Assembly: GCA_021292105.1 (NCBI GenBank)
Contig: CM037874.1
Location: forward strand, 33,096,185 to 33,160,184
Source: Anadara kagoshimensis
Taxonomy: Eukaryota > Mollusca > Bivalvia > Arcoida > Arcidae
Length of the DNA: 64,000 nucleotides
Direction: 5' to 3'
The notes below the pieces were generated by a model. That model did not search any database and was not told the origin of the DNA. It was given only the letters and a program-made list of their open reading frames with translations. A program made the position numbers and the translations under genes. Below are positions 1 to 12,974 of the stretch, one piece after another. Each line of letters opens with the position of its first letter. Position 1 is the stretch's first letter.

Positions 1-422
1 CATGTAATGGTGCATGACGTTGGTACCTAATAAAACTGGAACTTTGGAGTTATACTGGCTATCTGGTACAACGAGTAGCAAACAATCATGTGTAGATTCA
101 GCCGGTATACCAAAAACTTCCAATTCAACTTCAACATAACCTTCGTATGGCAACATTTGTCCATCAGCACATTCTACATTCAAGATGGTATCCAATGACT
201 TAATAGCACAATTCTGTAAATTCTGAGTATAAAATGTCTTGCTCACAGTTGAAACTGTACTACCAGTGTCCAACAGGGCTTTGCTCTTTACTCCCTCCAC
301 CTTAATATCAACTTCATTAGCCTGTCCTACTAAACCGCATGGAACATTAGATGAAATCTGGTTAACTATAGGACCTTGTGAGCTAAAGTCTATGGGCGGC
401 CCCTGTATGTCATAGACTTCCT
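1..422 (-). CDS. Retropepsin region of the fossil LTR element (partial)
   Basis: On the minus strand just after Gag the sequence encodes a retroviral-type aspartic protease with the motif ALLDTGSTVST, followed by typical strand segments and ending towards VLLGTN at the window edge. The motif and the position after a zinc-knuckle Gag support the call. It is cut by the window start, so only the protease part is visible. Confidence 0.65.
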
Positions 423-1940
423 TCAGTTTAAATTACTTCCTCTTCTATGATCTGTTATAACACGACAACCAATCTGTATGTGACCACGCTGTCCACAACG
501 ATAACATACTGGCTGGTGATCCTGTTCCTGTTGATATGGCTCAGTATGTGGTTGTTGTTCCTGTTCACTTGGCTGTCCAACATTATTTGTATATCCACCA
601 CGATGTCCACCTCGGTATCCTCTTTTACCTCTATAACTTGACTGTCCTCTATATGGTCTGTTCCCCCTTGACTGTTGAGTGTAGTTGTTAAAATTACTGT
701 ATGGTTGATGTTGTTGATGAAGTTGAGTTTTGATTGATGAAATGTCTGTGCTTAACCTGTTGACAATACCACGGATTTCTTTCAACTCGGATGTAGATGT
801 GTCCTGGGAAGTGGCTATCATCTTAGAAGTTGCTGTTTTCTGGCTTCCAACTGAATCTTTCTGCCTCCTGTTCCTAATATGTTCCACTTCTCGTATTTCT
901 TCCCTCAGGCTATCAAAATCTGTGATTGACCTATACAAATGCCCACATACATCTTGTAAATCTTGTTTAAGTCCTGTCCAAAACATAGCTCTCAATTTGT
1001 TGTTGACTTGTGATGTGGGTAACATGCCTTTTTCCACTGCCTTGTTCAGAATTTCCTCCAACCTGCAACCCCAAGTAGTGACATCCTCATTTGGTAACTG
1101 TCTCGCGCTGTAAAATTCTGACATAATGTTTTCCTCAGCTTCTATACTACCATAAATCTTGTCCAGTTTATTCAATATCTCCAGAACTGTAGCTGCTGAT
1201 CCAAGACGCATTGAAGCTCTAAGTGCTGAACCTTTTAATGATCTGTCTATGCTGTTCTTAATAGTAGGTTCTGAATATCCGGACTCCAACAGTCTCCTGA
1301 CCTGAAAACGCCAGATGTCATATGATGTTTCACTTTTTCCAGAATCACCAGAAAATGTCTCAAGGCGAGGTGGTGGTTGAAATGTAGATAATGTAACGGT
1401 GACGTAGTACTTGTAGTAGTGGTTGACATAACTGTTGCAACCGGTGGTGCAGGAATAGATGCTGATGTTAATGGTGGTAGAGATAAACTAGGATGCGGTA
1501 ATGTAGGCACGAATTCAGTGGTGGTTGGAATAGACGGTTTAACATCGGTTTCTGTTGTAACCATATAATCCTTCATAAAATTCAGCAGATCCAATTCAGA
1601 TGATATTTTTGGTTTAGCTCCCATCTTTTTAAACATTTCCTTGAGTATATTCATTTCATCACCAGACGGTTCCAATCCTTCCTTAGTTTCCTTAGTTTCG
1701 CTATCCTTCATGTATCCTTCAGATCCGATTCCTTTCCGCCAGTTGCCATAATGAATGGCTAACAACAAAACTAAGACCCAAAGACAACAAACTAAGTACA
1801 ACAGCAAAACCAAGTGAACCAACAAGACTGAAAACTATGATAGTGACAAAATGATGCCAAAAATTTGACAAAGTACAACTACCTGTACAATATTTTACCA
1901 ACTTATTGTACAGCCACTTGATATCTGTAAACAAAAACAA
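423..1940 (-). CDS. Gag region of the fossil LTR element (PNMA-like)
   Basis: This is the Gag part of the retroelement at the window start. The readable C-terminal part has a helical capsid-like segment (GYSEPTIKNSIDRSLKG near its start), as in PNMA/Ty3 Gag proteins, then an Arg/Gly/Gln-rich linker and one CCHC zinc knuckle (C-x2-C-x4-H-x4-C). The N-terminal side is Lys/Glu-rich, then Pro/Thr/Ser-rich. In life such a protein builds the particle and binds the element RNA. The region is not whole in this copy and is treated as a fossil. Confidence 0.65.
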
Positions 1941-3687
1941 CTATATAACTGAATATTTACAAATACCAAACCTAGCAAAACTGATACCAAGAGAAATATT
2001 CCCCTGAATATTCACTCTTAAGATTACAATGCATTGAAAATATAATACAAAGAATGTTATGATATAAATAGCATGCCACAAAATTACAAATCAAAGATAA
2101 TACAGATACAAATAAAGCACAAATACAATTATGAATGCAAGCAAAGTAGTTATAATATTAAATAAGGGCAAATACAAGTTACACAATTAATCAAAATATA
2201 CCAATACACAAAGATAACACAAAAATACAAAGTTATGCAAAATAAACAAAAAATGGCACTTAAGTACAATAATATGCAAACAAATTAATACAATAGTAGT
2301 AGAAATAAGTAATTAATGTAATAAAATGATTGCACCAATACTTACCTAAATACTGAAAAAGAAAAAAAATGAATTAAATTGCCAAATCTGAAATGAAAAA
2401 TGAATTTAATGTTTAAATTATTTGAAATATATGGCGTAATGATGACAGCATCTACAATAAATAGAAATAAATAAATAATTTGGATTAGAAAGCAATAAAC
2501 CTGCAATTGAAAACAAAGTTAAATTATTATGATATTTTGGAATATTCTGCAAAATAAAATAAATAATTAATTAATTAGCAAGTAAACAACTACAAATTGA
2601 AGTAAACTATACTACATAACACTTAATTACAATTTATGTAGAACACCTGATTTGTTGTTTAAAATGAACAGTGTTATATATGTTTTGTTTTTTTTATAAT
2701 GTAAGGTCAATTGTTTTTAAATGTGATTTGTAACCAGGACAAATGCCAGTTGAGTTTGTATTGTAGGGTAAATGACCAGGGATTGGTAGACTAAGTACAA
2801 GTAAGTCAAGAATCTAGGCCAAGATATAAAGAAAATGTGCAAAATTAGTGCTGCTTGTTAACATGCATATAAAGTTACATACACACATGTCACACAAACA
2901 AAAAAAATGTAAACAAAAAAATAAAAATAATAGATTCAAAAAGGGCTGAGAAAAAAAAAACCAAAGCACTGTTATACAAAACACTTCAGTAAACAGTACT
3001 GTGTAACCTTTGAACCCTATACTGATATGTATGCATGGACACACAGACATTCATGCATATAATTTGCATATCAAATACCATACATGTATGCATGTAGATC
3101 TACATATACTATTACTATATATACTTAGAAAATATATGGCTTGACAAAACACTGGGACACACGGGCTATTCTATAAACAAAGGACACACGGACTAATATA
3201 CATATGGGACAAACATACACATGGACATACATAAATATAACATGGGTCACACGGACTAATAATAGATTCCAGGTCACACGGGCATGCAATTGCAAATGTG
3301 CAATTAAATAACATAAACACAAAGTCAATAAATTCACCTGAAAAGGAAGAAAATGTTGCACAAGCAACAATGCATTTTAATCTAAATTAAATGTCAACTG
3401 TAGCTGTACGATGTCGATGAATCCGCTGATATACTCAAACACACGTGTCTATTAAACAGCTAATAAAGCCAAACACGTTGTAAAATGTTTATGTCCAAAT
3501 AAAACAGATTTGTCAGTAATATAATATACTACGTATATTTACCATTGTCCGATATGCTGTATAGATGAATCACATAGCTGTATATGAGAAACAATTCACT
3601 TTTCTCAAAACACAAAAAGTCAGAAATTAAACCGGAAATCACTGTACGACGACCTTCACTTCCGCTGCTGGGAGAGTCCATTATACT

Positions 3688-3699
3688 ACGTGGGCGCCA
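3688..3699 (-). other. Candidate tRNA primer-binding site of the LTR element
   Basis: On the minus strand TGGCGCCCACGT begins a few bases after a TGTTACA sequence that would be the LTR 3' edge. A TGG start and this spacing are what is expected of a primer-binding site. The matching tRNA was not identified. Confidence 0.5.
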
Positions 3700-4299
3700 T
3701 TTTGTAACAGGGTTTTACCCGCCGTTATAAAGAGTAATTACACATCAGACTGGGTTTTATTATCAGGTTCTTTATTATATTATTCCATCAAAAACATCCT
3801 GCATATAAAACAAATAAACAATATGAGTGACAATACAAAAATACATTTACCCGTTCTACCTATACAATAACAATAAAATCGTCATACATTTCACATACCA
3901 GACTAATCACGTGATAATCATGTGACTTGAAACAATGAACAAAAAGGTAATATGCTTACGTTTCGTAGTACATTAAACAAAGATATAATTTATCAAAAGG
4001 ATAAATTATATTTCTACGGAACATGATAAACATTTATTTACAAAAAACTGATAAAAACATAAGCTATGAGCTAAGGGCAACGTTTAATAAGGCACTATAA
4101 AATGAGACCTACATGAACTTCACGTGCCTCGATCGGAATAATGTACTATATAACAACAGTACAGATTTAATGAGCAATTAATATTATAAATATATATAAA
4201 TAGATAGATAGACTACCGTACCCGTGATATGGTCACAGAACTCTCCGGACCCTCACCAAACACAGTCGTCTCGGGTACCGCTCCTAGGAAACAAAATAC

Positions 4300-5089
4300 A
4301 AACACTGAGTACAAAGATTTTACTTAGTACGTGCCACGGCAAATACAATAAATACATATTTTATTATTCATAAAATATGAAGAATGAACACTTCCGGCAC
4401 AGAATAAATTCAATAAATACACACCTTGTACAGCCCTCGCGAATAGTAAATATAAAGAGTAAAATACGCGATATATGTAATGAACTGAATGAAAACCACG
4501 AGCACTCACATCTATCTCACATTCATGTTAAAATAATTAGTAGTGCAATAAAAAGTATGAAAGACAAAGGACAAGACAAGACTGAAGTTATTAAGAGCTG
4601 GATTATAGAGAAATTGGGCATAAATGGACTGTAAGGTTATAAGGACATGTATATGGAATATTTACCTGCTTGTGTGAAATATTATTAATCTTGACTGGTA
4701 AATATGCGACTATCTTAATGTCTTTCACAAATACAAAGTACTCTAGAGTAAGCTCTATACAAGATGTCTTCCAGGTATATAATAGAATAAACAAGTAAGT
4801 ATAAACTGACCAATCAGAAGCGAGTGGTCAACAGAACAAAGAAAATGACCATGTTAGGTAACTCTACATAACTTTATTATAACCTCAATCCAATATTACA
4901 ATTATCAATATTACAATGACACAATTACAATAAACAATTACAATGACCAATAGACAACAAAATGAAAGAAGACAATAGAAATACAATGACTTACAATACA
5001 ACACAAGACTAAAACATTATTTAATACCTAAAAGAAAAACAATAGAATATAATAAAAGTTACACCTGCCACACATGTTTGATCATCGTA
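4300..5089. other. AT-rich stretch, nothing recognised
   Basis: The open frames here are short, low in complexity and overlap on both strands. No splice-site pattern, repeat family or protein motif is visible. Confidence 0.4.
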
Positions 5090-5599
5090 ACTCAGTCGGA
5101 ACGCCAACCCCGTCGGCGTAGGGATTCATTAAAATTTGTGAACTTGCAAAAGTGATGTAAAATTTGACAAAAAATGGCGAACCTTTGAACGACACAAAAT
5201 GAGGAACTGTGTTGAATGTATCACAGATTACCATAGATTGGGATGTAAAATAAAAAAATTCAGAATATTTGAAAACCGACAAAATCTATTTTTTATAATT
5301 CCGGTTACAGTTTAATTTCGTAATTTATAGTGAAACGTGAGCCACAGGCTAAAACTCAAAATGTTATCCGTCACAAGATTCCTTCCCATTTCTTACACAG
5401 CTCGTGCTCAGAAACAATATTTATACCAAATGAAAGACCTTTTTACAAGGTACAATTCCATATATAATACATCAAATAATTTTCTGTACACAAAAAACGT
5501 CCAAGTTTTAAATGCGAAAAAAAACGCCGCCGTCAATCCGGAATCTTGGATGGGGTCGGTCCATTTTCCGTCTAATTTGACCTAGAAAGTTTGTTAGTA

Positions 5600-6084
5600 C
5601 TGCTTCCTAACTATGTTCTATATATAGTTTGGACACACAGAAGACGCAGAATGGTATTTACGGCTGAAATAAAGTAAGTTTTGGCGATTATTAGCATCTA
5701 TTTCGTCAGATTTTTCAAGATTTATGCCGAATTTTAGGACCTACTTTCAGTCTCCATATTAAATTTGGCCACATGCCGCTTCGATCGTTCATTTCACAAA
5801 TCTGAATTTCACAGGCCAATCTCGTGCATAAATATTGTGTTGGTTGACCCCTTACGGTGTATATTAAGTATCAATGAATTGGTGGTACACTTGAAAACAT
5901 GCACAACCGTTTATTAAGTGTGTGCGAGTTAGGCCTAGGACTAGGATGCCAAAATGGCTTGTCATGCTTTCTGTAACTTTTGCCTTGAAATTTTAATTTA
6001 TCATTCTATAATCAGTCAGCCTGTGCCTTTCTGAAAATAGGCACAACTCCCCATATCTGTTAAAAAACCAGTGTCTTGCATGTC

Positions 6085-6128
<44 letters not shown>

Positions 6129-7217
6129 ATAAGCTGATAGGCCTAATGAAATTAAGAAATGTGCAACAGATATGGTTTTCAGTTGTTCTAAGGTTTAGTA
6201 CTTGGTGTTGTTAAGAAATTTTAAACAGCCATATGGAACCTACATTTGATTAAAAGCTTTTTGCTGAATGCGGCATTATCTTTGGCAGAAAATTAAATGC
6301 CAATTTGGTTTTATATTTTACAATGCAGTTTCACTGTCCAAAGTGTAAGTAGAACAAATTGTGCAAAATAGCAAGAACCAAGCTGAAACTCAATAAGAAG
6401 ATTAGGTTTCACACCAGTAGTGTCACATAACAAAACAGTGCAACTAGAAGGGTGTTATATAAAATCCTCATCCATATTCACTAAAAGTTTGTTTTTATAA
6501 ACAATCAACACCTGAGGTATGCTAAACACAAATATCTAAAATGAAACTTGCTGCTTCCAAAATCAACAAATTAATAATCAGTCAGATTACTGGTACTGAA
6601 AATTAGTAAATTCCATTAAATGGACATGTTTATCAATTATTTTTATTTAAAGTGAGCATTCTTTAAATGTATAGTGTTTGATAAACATATTTGGTTCCAG
6701 TTTTACAGTCATTCCTAAACTAAGATTTTCCTTAATTAAAATCTGACAACTTTTGAAATAATTTTATGCAACTGAAAATAAAGTTTCAACAAAATTCGAA
6801 TATAAATGTAAACAAATCCTCAAGAATGGTCTTCAAAATGTCCCCTTAAATTTATGAACATCTTGAATACAGAAAAAAAAGTATTCAGCTTTCAAATTTG
6901 CTAAATTCAAGTTGAGGAAAATCTCAAATAAGGAATGAATGTTAAACTGGAGTCAGCAGTCTTAAGACCATCACTTTTACAGAATATTCATATCTAAAGG
7001 CATAGTACCAGGCAATAATTACCACTACCATTTCTCAGGTCTTTGTGTTCAAACCCATAACCCATTTACAGAACAAATCCTCTCCCAAAGGAGCTACTCT
7101 AACTGGACAGGCTGTAATGTGTCACAAAATATACCAGTATATATGTATTTTATATAAAAAACATTGTATATAAATACCATGAAGAATAGGCCTACATATT
7201 GTGTGACAGTAAAATTA
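5600..7217. other. Transposon interior: (CA)n and a decayed MITE
   Basis: This stretch of the outer element has no coding signal. It holds a (CA)n microsatellite at about 6085-6127 and a degenerate copy of the 'TTTCACAATCATTCCTTAGC' MITE at about 6700-6970 whose two ends can still be recognised. Confidence 0.45.
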
Positions 7218-8885
7218 CAGTAGGATAGCCAACCCGGCCAGCGCATTGATTCATCAAACAAAATTTCACGCGCAGACAAAGTGAAAAAATTGTCAAAAAT
7301 TTGAATTCACTCGAGGCGGTAAAATTACACAATATTTATTTCACTGTGAGTTTTTAATACTATTTGCAGTATTTTATCGTCTTTTGAGGACAAAAGTAAG
7401 TCATTAATGACGATTTTTATCAAAGTCGGTGAGAATTTAACAATTTAAATCGTAATTGAATGTTAGGCACCGGCGAAAAATTGAAAATTGAAACTTTAAA
7501 AAATATCATTCTGTGTACGCAGTTCCTCATGCACCAAAGATGTTTTTATATGAACGGAAAGAACTTTTTTTCACGGTTATTTTGATGTATAATTTGTCAA
7601 ATAATTTTCTTTACACAAAAAACGTACCAGTTTCAAATGTCGAAAAAATCGATGACATTGCCGGATTCTCGATCATGGGCCGCCCCCTTTCCGGCTATTT
7701 TGACACAGAAAAAATGCTAAGACAGCTTCCTTATTGTATGTAATGTATAAATTTGATAATCGAGAGACGCTGTGGAAATATTTTTGTTGAAATAAAGTAA
7801 GTTTTTCCTTAAAAATATTGTATTTTCACTCCATTTCTCGTCTAATCTGCCGATTTTTTTGGAACTACTTCCAGTCGGACATATTTGATTAGCATTCCTC
7901 CCGCTTCGATCACAATTTTAGCATGCAGAAAATGTCATCGTGTATTTTGGACAAAATAGTCAAGCTTTTTTGCCTTATTTGTCATGTATGATCGATCTGC
8001 ATGGCTGCCGAACACATTAGATATTCATGTGTTCTAATTTTACCCATATGGACTCGGAATCTGTACCAATACAGTGTACAGTGCAACCTGCTCATGTAGG
8101 GCTAGTTAGGGACTCAGAATTACTGAAAATTACCAACTGATTTTGCTTTGCTGGCAAAATATAAACAGGACCTGTCTGTCATATCAGTACATATCATTGG
8201 ATAAATAAGCTAATATCATTAAAGGGGGTTAGATTGGATTTTTCTTTATGAAATATTTCCCAAAAATGAGGAAACATCTCCCATGTTAGTTTAGCCAGAG
8301 TCAACACAACATTGGTCTTTATTATTTGAATTTTTGTTTCTGTTCTGATGCCAATAACCCCGGCATTATTATTTTAGTACAATTTAGACATGAAAAGTTG
8401 ATTATTTTGCTTCATTAAAAGTTTTAAGTCAACTTGACATAGCACAAATAACATTTAAAATAGACTATGTGGAAGTAGGAAATAGGAAAAGTGAATACTA
8501 ATCATGTGGATTTCATTTGACTTGGTTAAAAATTTAACTCCATATTATAATGATTAAAAACAGATCTGTAAAATATTTAGGAATTTCAGTAATTTCTGTA
8601 AAATTGTAAAATTCTAATAAATAAATATCACCTTCTTTTAGGAAAATTCATGGGAACTGGTTTGATAATGGCATTAAGAAATAAGTTGATGCAAATGCAG
8701 TGAAATTCATGACACAGTGTAGAATTCAAAATAATTGTAACACACTAGGCCTATTCCAGATTTATTGATTTATCAGTTAAATTTAGAATTGATTGGTTGG
8801 TATACACACCCCATTCAAGATTATTTCAATTATAATCAGGTAAATGAGATTAAGGAGAAAAATAGGTACAGGGATGAAGATTTGC

Positions 8886-9012
8886 AGGGATGGCTTCTAA
8901 ATTCGAGTATGGGCCACTTAATGTTTACACATTTAAGCCATTTAGTACTGTTACAAATTTTGTTATGAAGTGGGCTGGCCCCAAACTCGAAATATTCAGG
9001 CTTCATCCCTGA
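8886..9012. repeat. Small hAT-like foldback MITE
   Basis: The stretch opens with CAGGGATGGCTTCTAAA, runs through TTCGAGTATGGGCC, and closes with the approximate reverse complement (GGCCCCAAACTCGAA ... CATCCCTG). CAGGG termini and the size of about 127 bp fit a hAT-derived MITE. No clear 8-bp target duplication was found. Confidence 0.4.
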
Positions 9013-10179
9013 GGTAAATCACACCCCTCAACAAGAGAACTGGCAAACTTTCTGACATAGTAAGATTTTAACCTATGCTGTTACCTGTATGCTACACTTC
9101 AGGCAAGGGTGCATGAAAAGCATTTTATGTGGTGAAAAAGAGGTATTCTGTATCAAGAGAAGCATTCAATTCATAAATGTGTAATGGTATATAATTTCCA
9201 GTATGTTAAGGATATTGATATGTGTTGATTTTTTTAATTCTATATAAAATGAAACATTCATAAATGTCTAATGATATCTAATTCCTAGTGTATTAATTAA
9301 AGATATTGTTATGTTTTAATTTTACATGAAATGAGACATTCAACATTATTACAATTTACAAAGTTGGTTTAGACACACATAATGCATTTTTCTTTGAAAA
9401 ATGTTCTATTATGTGTAAATAGTAATAACCATGAGTGTTCATTCTAGGATTTTTTCAGATGGGTTCATTTCTAATAAAATTCCTCTAATAACAAGTTTAA
9501 TAACATCAATGATTTTGCATACATCTAATTTTTGATGTGACTTGTAGTCTTTTAGGCTGATGTAAAAGCTTTTGTAATGAAGTATTTAAAAGTTTCATAT
9601 AATGTAGCTTTTATATATGACAATGCTATCAAATATTTTGAACTTGCATTTGAAATCTAATTTCAAATGTGGCCAACTATGGCCTTTACAATGGTGCCAT
9701 TTGGCAAAATAAAGGATCAACAGCCCCTTTCTAGAATGAACACTGCCATATGATCCCATAGTTTTTTATTTATTTGTAAATTATTTATCTATTTATCACA
9801 GCCAGAACAACTAGAAAGTACCTGTCCCCCCCAAAAAAACCACCTGTTTGTGTAGTTTCTAAATTAATTTTGATAATTTAGACAATTTTAGTCCTTTTAA
9901 ATGTTATTATGGCCCACTTGTCATTCATTTAACAAACAACAATATGACAAAATTTCTAACTATCTGCCTGTTCATAAATTTTTCTAACTTTTTAATTCAA
10001 TATCTTTTATTTTTTAAATGTTAATTTTGTTCATATAAAAATATTTGTTTTATTTTTCCAAAAAATATCTGAGGTTACTTTCCATGGTACCCATGCCACA
10101 TTTCATGTTAGTACCTTGAGGAAAGACAAAATGCACCTTATTTTGATCTATTTTTATGTATTTACCCTATTTATCATTA

Positions 10180-10237
10180 CTAACCTGTCAAGATATTGTG
10201 TCCCAGCTCTAACTTATTTCTCTGTAGAATGTCTGAT

Positions 10238-10268
<31 letters not shown>

Positions 10269-10510
10269 TTATCATCTCTAACCTGCTAGACATTTTGTAA
10301 CCTGCTCAACATACTGTGTCCCAGCTCTAACTTATTTCTCTGTAGAAATTCTGATTTATTTATTTATTTATTAACAACTGCTGACATATTGTGTCCCAGC
10401 TCTAACTTATTTCTCAATTTAATTTCTTAATTATTTATTTATTTATTTATTAACTGAGCACTGACATATTGTATCCCAGTTCTAAATTATTTCTCTGAAC
10501 AATTTCTGAT

Positions 10511-10557
<47 letters not shown>

Positions 10558-10642
10558 TTATCATCTCTAACCTGCTAGACATTTTGTAACCTGCTCAACA
10601 TACTGTGTCCCAGCTCTAACTTATTTCTCTGTAGAAATTCTG

Positions 10643-10679
<37 letters not shown>

Positions 10680-10690
10680 TCTTTTTTTAA
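10180..10690. repeat. Compound tandem repeat: (TTTA)n blocks with ~65-bp spacers
   Basis: A spacer containing TGTGTCCCAGCTCTAACTTA and TTTCTCTGTAGAA recurs about five times, each copy followed by a run of TTTA. The spacer copies at 10290-10350 and 10560-10640 are nearly identical, so whole blocks have been duplicated. Confidence 0.7.
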
Positions 10691-10814
10691 TGTAGGCCCT
10701 ATTTATTTATTCCTGTTGGGGTCCTAAAGTATCTCCATCAACAAACACATGTCATATGATGTGTGCCAGATGAGGATGCCTGTTGCAAAAAAAAAAAAAA
10801 AAAATCGATAAATA

Positions 10815-11026
10815 CAGTACAGACCTGTACAAAGTTTAGCACCCAGCTAACGAATTAGTGCCGACAGTCCATATTGGTTCCTCGTTTGGTGTTTATATCG
10901 ACAGCAGTTGCCATCCATCTCTTAGCAGCTTTTCGACCGCTACCTTTCCATACCTTAGGCACTCGGCAGTCGAGCTTTGACTTATTTTGGTTAGCTTAGT
11001 GTTAAACTTTCGACAGGTCTGTACTG
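10815..11026. repeat. MITE family M1 (CAGTACAGACC ends)
   Basis: This complete 212-bp copy starts CAGTACAGACCTG and ends CAGGTCTGTACTG. The inverted ends extend over about 28 bp and include AAGTTTAGCAC / GTGTTAAACTTT. The other copies in this window are at about 33317-33560, 33663-33894, 33997-34243, 36105-36320 and 62497-62706, with fragments near 29435, 35168, 35860 and 49740. Confidence 0.8.
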
Positions 11027-11754
11027 CACATTGCGTGTACTGTGTACATACAGTAGACAGTTGACCTATATATTTGACACGGGGAACGTTGTTTACGTTA
11101 TTTAACTTATTACGTTAGAAGGTCGCGGCCATATTTGTTTTCATTGACAACAAGACGTACTGAAATTATGCTGTTGGATTTTTGCTATTTTCGCATATTT
11201 AACCCTCATGCACCAGGTACGATAATTTACTGGCGTATACTGTAATAATTTTCTGACATTGTATTAGAATTTCTAGGAAAATAATTCTTTACACAAAAAA
11301 CGTACCAGTTTCAAAAATGGAGAAGAAATTTCTGTTGATTTTCAAGAGAAATCGGTTATCGTCGAGATATCAGTAATTTTAAATAAATGTGGCGTTTTAT
11401 CTCGGACTTTTTGATACATGTAGAAAGTTTAGTTAATTCCTCACACGCTTGCATCATATTCGTAGCTAGAAATGTTAATTTTATGGTATAAAAACGATTC
11501 TAAAAATGGCAAATTTTTTTCGGATTCAGACACTTGCCAAAAAGTAATCCCTTTTTATTTACCGCGGAAGGTCTCAAATTTTAAAACCAACGCACATTTT
11601 GGACTTGGCTATCCTACTGTTATGGACCAATAATAAAGATGCAAATAATTTTAACAAAATTATGCACTGGGATAAAGCTATTGACCTGCCTATATGCACA
11701 CATCTTGAAGGGCCAGTATGTATACAGTCTAGCTTTGACAGGTCAGTATGTATA

Positions 11755-11862
11755 GGATATAAGCCGAAAAACTGTCCAGTATGTAAAATATTGGACTTGT
11801 CGAGGCGCGAAGCGCCGAGGCCAGTCCAATATTTTACATACTGGGCAGTTTGAGGCTTATAT
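11755..11862. repeat. Long hairpin with GC-rich tip
   Basis: The left arm (AAGCCGAAAAACTGTCCAGT ... ATATTGGACT) and the right arm (AGTCCAATATTTTACATACT ... GCAGTTTGAGGCTT) are near-perfect reverse complements of about 45 bp. The tip is CGAGGCGC-GAA-GCGCCGAG. It lies in the outer CACTA-like element. Confidence 0.75.
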
Positions 11863-12469
11863 CTTACTTAAAATATTGCAAAGACAAACATAAAAGGAAA
11901 AAGAAAAAATCAAGTAAATCAGGCAAAAATTTATGAATTAATCAATCGGTATCACAAATTAAGAAATAAGAAAATAAAAATATAAAACTTGTATTCCTTT
12001 ATGTAACCCCTTAATCAATTCGTGAACAGAGTTAAAGATAGTAGGTCACCAGTCGTTTACGTGACTATTAACACGGTTTTCGTGAAATATAATCAGTCCC
12101 CGTTAGTGATATTGTCATCACGCAAATGCACGAAGCGCGCCAAAAATATTTACATTCAACCTATACTGTCAATGTGTTTGGATTTAATCGTGAAATCATT
12201 CCTAGGATTTGGAAACTTAATTCGCTAAAACAGGTATGTTCAATACTACATTTTAATATAATATATGCAACGATTTTATTTGATATGCATTCAATTTACC
12301 CGTGATTAATCTTTACAAAAATGTGTTGGTATTGTGCCCGAATTAAGTTATAATGTGTCAGACACGTAACTTTAACCCAATAAACCTGTTTTACAGCTTG
12401 TAGACGTGTGTAGATCGTCCGGTTTTATAATTGTTTATTAATGAAAAGTTGGTCAACCTGTGTAATCTG

Positions 12470-12528
12470 CGTATATAAGAGTGAATGGTGTGTGTGTGGT
12501 GGTGGTGAGGGGGGGGGGGGGTTCGTGG

Positions 12529-12561
<33 letters not shown>

Positions 12562-12565
12562 TTCC
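12470..12565 (+). repeat. G-rich and (TG)n/(GA)n simple repeat
   Basis: A GGTGGTGG segment, a run of about twelve G, then (TG)n and (GA)n follow one another. This is low-complexity sequence with no gene signal. Confidence 0.8.
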
Positions 12566-12800
12566 TTGTAAAATATCTAATGTTTATATTTTGCAGGTCA
12601 AAGTAATTTAATATAAGGGCAATAAACGGATCCGTGTTGTTGTAACGAACCCTGCATCATTTGAGATATTTGCTTTCGCGTATCGGATTTTGCTATGATT
12701 TGTCTGATTTTGATTGTAAATAATGTTTAGTTTTGGTGTTAGTAAAATCAATATACTGGTGTTTTGTTGTTTTTTCTTTCTTTCCGATTCCAGTGTTCTT

Positions 12801-12908
12801 GAACTGGACTGGTGCCAACAATCCAATATATTGTGAAAACAGTCCAATAAGTTTGAAAATATTGGACTGTTGTCACAACATATTGGATTGTTGGCACCGG
12901 TCCAGTTC
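12801..12908. repeat. Second long hairpin of the same element
   Basis: GAACTGGACTGGTGCCAACA at the left is mirrored by the reverse complement ending in CCGGTCCAGTTC at the right. The arms are about 50 bp with few mismatches and the loop is only a few bases. Like the hairpin at 11755-11862 it contains an ATATTGGACT core. Short open frames here are products of the palindrome. Confidence 0.75.
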
Positions 12909-12974
12909 ATGTATGTTGGATATTAGACTCAAGAGAACAAAGGATGACGTCATAGCAATATTTTAAATATACAG

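Larger units (their letters stand above)
1..4290 (-). mobile_element. Fossil LTR retrotransposon, Ty3/Gypsy-like, 5' part only
   Basis: Read on the minus strand the order is LTR edge (near 3703), primer-binding-site candidate, a long AT-rich leader, a Gag region and a retropepsin region that runs off the window start. The Gag resembles the PNMA-type Gag of animal Ty3/Gypsy elements and ends in a zinc knuckle; the protease shows the DTGS active-site motif. Reverse transcriptase and integrase would lie outside the window. It looks broken, with at least one interruption. No second LTR is in the window, so age cannot be dated; the well-kept Gag suggests a fairly young copy. The outer LTR limit is a guess. 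Confidence 0.75.
7218..11619. mobile_element. CACTA-like DNA transposon (inner copy)
   Basis: The ends are CAGTAGGATAGCCAA and its reverse complement, flanked by TTA on both sides (7215-7217 and 11620-11622). Internal blocks near 7590-7640 and 11280-11320 match each other (TTTACACAAAAAACGTACCA) and match blocks in the outer element, so the two are related but diverged. No transposase can be read. It carries a TTTA-rich compound repeat, a MITE at 10815-11026 and a small hAT-like foldback near 8886. Confidence 0.6.
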
